DNA of 64,000 nucleotides from Streptomyces sp. NBC_00704 (GTDB taxonomy: Bacteria; Actinomycetota; Actinomycetes; Streptomycetales; Streptomycetaceae). The notes beneath the pieces are model-generated. The model was not told where the DNA came from. It did no database searches and worked only from the letters and a program-made list of their open reading frames with translations. This document shows positions 62,210-64,000 of the stretch, piece after piece; the first letter of the stretch is position 1; every line of letters begins with the position of its first letter. The stretch spans positions 3,406,501 to 3,470,500 of the forward strand of contig NZ_CP109000.1 of the NCBI RefSeq assembly GCF_036226605.1, read 5' to 3'. A program made the position numbers and the translations under genes.

Positions 62210-63365
62210 GCAAGACCTCATCCCGGGCTTGGAGGAGCGGGGCACCACGCCCCGCGCCATTTCCGACGGCTTCGATCCCACCCGTCTGACGCAGGCGCGT
62301 CGGCTGGCTGAGATGACGAAGAAGGACGTCGCGCAGGCTCTTGGGGTGACTCCGGCGGCCGTGGGCCAGTACGAGACGGGGGTGTCCCGTCCTCGTCCGG
62401 ACCTTATCCCCCGTCTTGCCGAAGTGCTCGGTGTGCCTGCCACTTTCTTCTTGGTCGGCCGTCCGGCAAACCGGCTCGACTCCTCCATGGCCCATTTCCG
62501 CAGCTTGCGCAGCACACCGAAGTCGCAGAGGGAACGCGCCCTGGCCTTCGCCGAACAGGTGTGGGAACTCACCTACGCCCTCGAACGGCGGATTCAGCTT
62601 CCCCTGGTGAACCTGCCCGGCTTCGCCGGCGGCGAGGTCCATCCCGGAGCGGAACTGCCCACCGACCCTGCAGCGGCAGCACGAGAGCTTCGGCGGCGTT
62701 GGGGGATGGGGGATGGGCCGGTCACCCACCTCGTCCGACGTATGGAATCCCACGGCATCGTTGTCGTGATGCCGCCCGCGTCCGATCCTTCGGCGGCGAC
62801 CGTGGACGCGTTCTCCACCAGGGCGGCGCGCCCCCTCGTGGTCCTCACAGCGAATCGGGCGGACGACATCTACCGTCACCGCTTCACGGCCGCCCATGAA
62901 CTCGGGCACCTCGTACTTCACGGCGACGCCACCGGTGACAGCCGGCAGGAAAAGGAGGCCGACGCCTTCGCCGCCGAGTTCCTCACCCCCCAGGACAGCA
63001 TCCTGCCCCACCTACCCAAGCGGATGGATCTCGCGCGCCTGGCCGAGCTGAGGCAGGTCTGGGGTGTCTCCATCCACTCGCTCGTCTACCGATGCCGTGA
63101 ACTCGGCCTGATCTCCGACGCCACGACCAGCCGCGCATATCAACGCCTTCGCGCGCTGGATGGCCAGCCAGGCTTCATCCCCGAGTCGGTATCGAACTAC
63201 ACCGGTGAACAGCCGTCACTGCTGCGCCAAGCCTTCGAACTGGCCTGCAAAGAAGCGGACCTCTCGGTGGCCACACTGGCCCATGAACTGGCCTGGACGC
63301 CCAAGCGGGTTCGTGAACTGCTCGACGTCCAGGAACAGCGACCCGTTCTCCGCCTTGTGCAATAA
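62196..63365 (+). CDS. XRE-ImmA/IrrE fusion: HTH regulator with zinc metallopeptidase domain
   Basis: The 389-residue protein has a Cro/C1 HTH (RLTQARRLAEMTKKDVAQALGVTPAAVGQYETG, residues 30-62) followed by a COG2856 (ImmA/IrrE) peptidase domain with HELGH at 234-238 and a third ligand region EKEADAFAAEFL (about 252-263), then a C-terminal helical domain. Such fusions regulate mobile elements, as ImmA cleaves ImmR, or act as antitoxins in two-gene defence modules. ATG 62196 lies inside the end of the upstream gene. Catalytic residues are intact, so it is probably an active protease. Confidence 0.92.
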   Translation: MRTIKQDLIPGLEERGTTPRAISDGFDPTRLTQARRLAEMTKKDVAQALGVTPAAVGQYETGVSRPRPDLIPRLAEVLGVPATFFLVGRPANRLDSSMAHFRSLRSTPKSQRERALAFAEQVWELTYALERRIQLPLVNLPGFAGGEVHPGAELPTDPAAAARELRRRWGMGDGPVTHLVRRMESHGIVVVMPPASDPSAATVDAFSTRAARPLVVLTANRADDIYRHRFTAAHELGHLVLHGDATGDSRQEKEADAFAAEFLTPQDSILPHLPKRMDLARLAELRQVWGVSIHSLVYRCRELGLISDATTSRAYQRLRALDGQPGFIPESVSNYTGEQPSLLRQAFELACKEADLSVATLAHELAWTPKRVRELLDVQEQRPVLRLVQ

Positions 63366-63570
63366 CGACTCAATCCCTGCGGCGCCGTTCCATCCGTAGT
63401 TCAGTCCCGGGTGGCGCCGTCGAGCCACCCTCATCGATGTGGTGGACGAGGTACTCGGGCAGGTCGGCGGCCGGTTCTGGGTTGGCTACAAGCGCTCCGG
63501 CTGAACGCCATGAACGGGCCCGGATACCAGCGCTGGCCCGTAGGCGTGACCGCGCACGGCGCAGCCCTGA
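63366..63570. other. Convergent gap with a possible gene remnant
   Basis: The plus-strand frame ending at 63504 reads ATLIDVVDEVLGQVGGRFWV then GYKRSG and a stop, a protein-like C-terminus without a start codon or ribosome binding site. It looks like a degraded gene end; the family is not recognised. Nothing else is seen and no copy of the tRNA-Arg end. Confidence 0.35.
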
Positions 63571-64000
63571 TCACGACCGCGCGGACAGCCTGGGGGCGAG
63601 CAGCTCCAGCACTTCTTCCCAGCGGTAGCGGTCGGCCCCTCCGCCGGCCTTCGGCCGGTGAGGCTCGTACGAGCCGATCAGGACGCCCATCTCACGCAGC
63701 TGCTCCAGACTCCGGCGGTACGCGGGGTGGGCGGCCTGCGCGGAGTTCAGATACGGCAGTACGGCGATGGGGACGTCCATGGCGGGTGCTTCACACAGGA
63801 TGCCGAGCGCGAGGTTGTCGGAGATTCCGGCGGCCCATTTGTTGACGGTGTTGAAGCTGGCCGGGGCGACCGCGATCGCATCGGCGGGCCGGGTCGGGCG
63901 CGGCTCGCCCACCGAGCGCCAGGCCGAGCGGATGGGGCGTCCGATCTGGCTCTCCAACGCCTCCACGTCGAGGAAGCCGAGCCCTTGTGGTGTGGCGACG
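63571..64000 (-). CDS. Flavoprotein of the HFCD/CoaC-like family (5' end outside window)
   Basis: This is the C-terminal 142 residues of a flavoprotein resembling phosphopantothenoylcysteine decarboxylase-type enzymes. DAIAVAPASFNTVNKWAAGISDNLALGILCEA corresponds to the PASANTxxKxAxGxxDNL signature that binds FMN and substrate, followed by PIAVLPYLNSAQAAHPAYRRSLEQLREMGV. The frame is open to the window edge with GLGFLDVEALE upstream. Whether it belongs to the element or to the chromosome is unclear. Confidence 0.85.
   Translation of the reverse strand, partial: VATPQGLGFLDVEALESQIGRPIRSAWRSVGEPRPTRPADAIAVAPASFNTVNKWAAGISDNLALGILCEAPAMDVPIAVLPYLNSAQAAHPAYRRSLEQLREMGVLIGSYEPHRPKAGGGADRYRWEEVLELLAPRLSARS

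Noticed and set aside
54067..64000. Search for attR as a second copy of the tRNA-Arg 3' end
   Set aside because: No stretch resembling GGTTCGAATCCTGC was found on either strand; the right junction is not in the window.

Overview
The window is high-GC actinobacterial DNA that looks like a Streptomyces chromosome with a mobile element entering from the right. Gene starts are often GTG or TTG. Gene order also fits: galU-moeA-moaC-moaB-acetyltransferase-sepX matches the mycobacterial Rv0993-Rv0996 neighbourhood, and fructose PTS genes followed by hrdD is a Streptomyces arrangement. No database search was run; all names come from reading the translations and motifs.

Left part (1-12.9 kb): a TetR regulator with an MMPL exporter, a tricorn-type protease, and a mymA-like operon (flavin monooxygenase, alpha/beta hydrolase, SDR) divergent from a MerR regulator. 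These are followed by exonuclease III, a GNAT acetyltransferase, the decayed tail of a LuxR-type response regulator, and tRNA-Ala(CGC).

Middle part (13-34 kb): sepX (cell division), a GNAT acetyltransferase that appears to start at CTG, moaB, moaC, moeA and galU on the minus strand, with 5-formyltetrahydrofolate cyclo-ligase divergent. Then come a penicillin acylase-type Ntn hydrolase, a CPA1 cation/proton antiporter, an MFS transporter, an FmdB zinc-ribbon protein behind a CIRCE-like element, an MTA phosphorylase-type enzyme, an SAF/RcpC-like secreted protein, mscL, a LtrA protein, a P1-family peptidase, a lipoprotein L,D-transpeptidase and a DUF6227-like protein.

Right chromosomal part (34-54 kb): fruA-fruK-fruR; two DHA2-type MFS exporters, one divergent from a WYL regulator and one downstream of a TetR gene; a further TetR regulator; hrdD with a good SigR-type promoter; a phosphinothricin-acetyltransferase-like gene; a DODA-type dioxygenase divergent from a MarR gene; an M6-like metalloprotease; and an unusual tandem IclR-IclR protein. 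This part ends at tRNA-Arg(CCU), 53994-54066.

Mobile element (about 54.0 kb to beyond the window): just after tRNA-Arg lie a small unknown gene, a tyrosine integrase, an XRE regulator, an excisionase, a DUF3631-type ATPase/Rep protein, MobC and a MobA-like relaxase. Then comes a two-gene cargo module, an unknown protein overlapping an XRE-ImmA/IrrE metallopeptidase, and a partial flavoprotein. No FtsK/Tra translocase and no right attachment site were seen, so it is probably an integrative mobilizable or conjugative element whose other end lies outside the window. Its strongest unexplained signals are eleven exact copies of GGGGACCG (either strand) packed into 355 bp inside the rep gene, and a set of mutually exclusive inverted repeats just upstream of mobC that looks like an oriT or an RNA switch.
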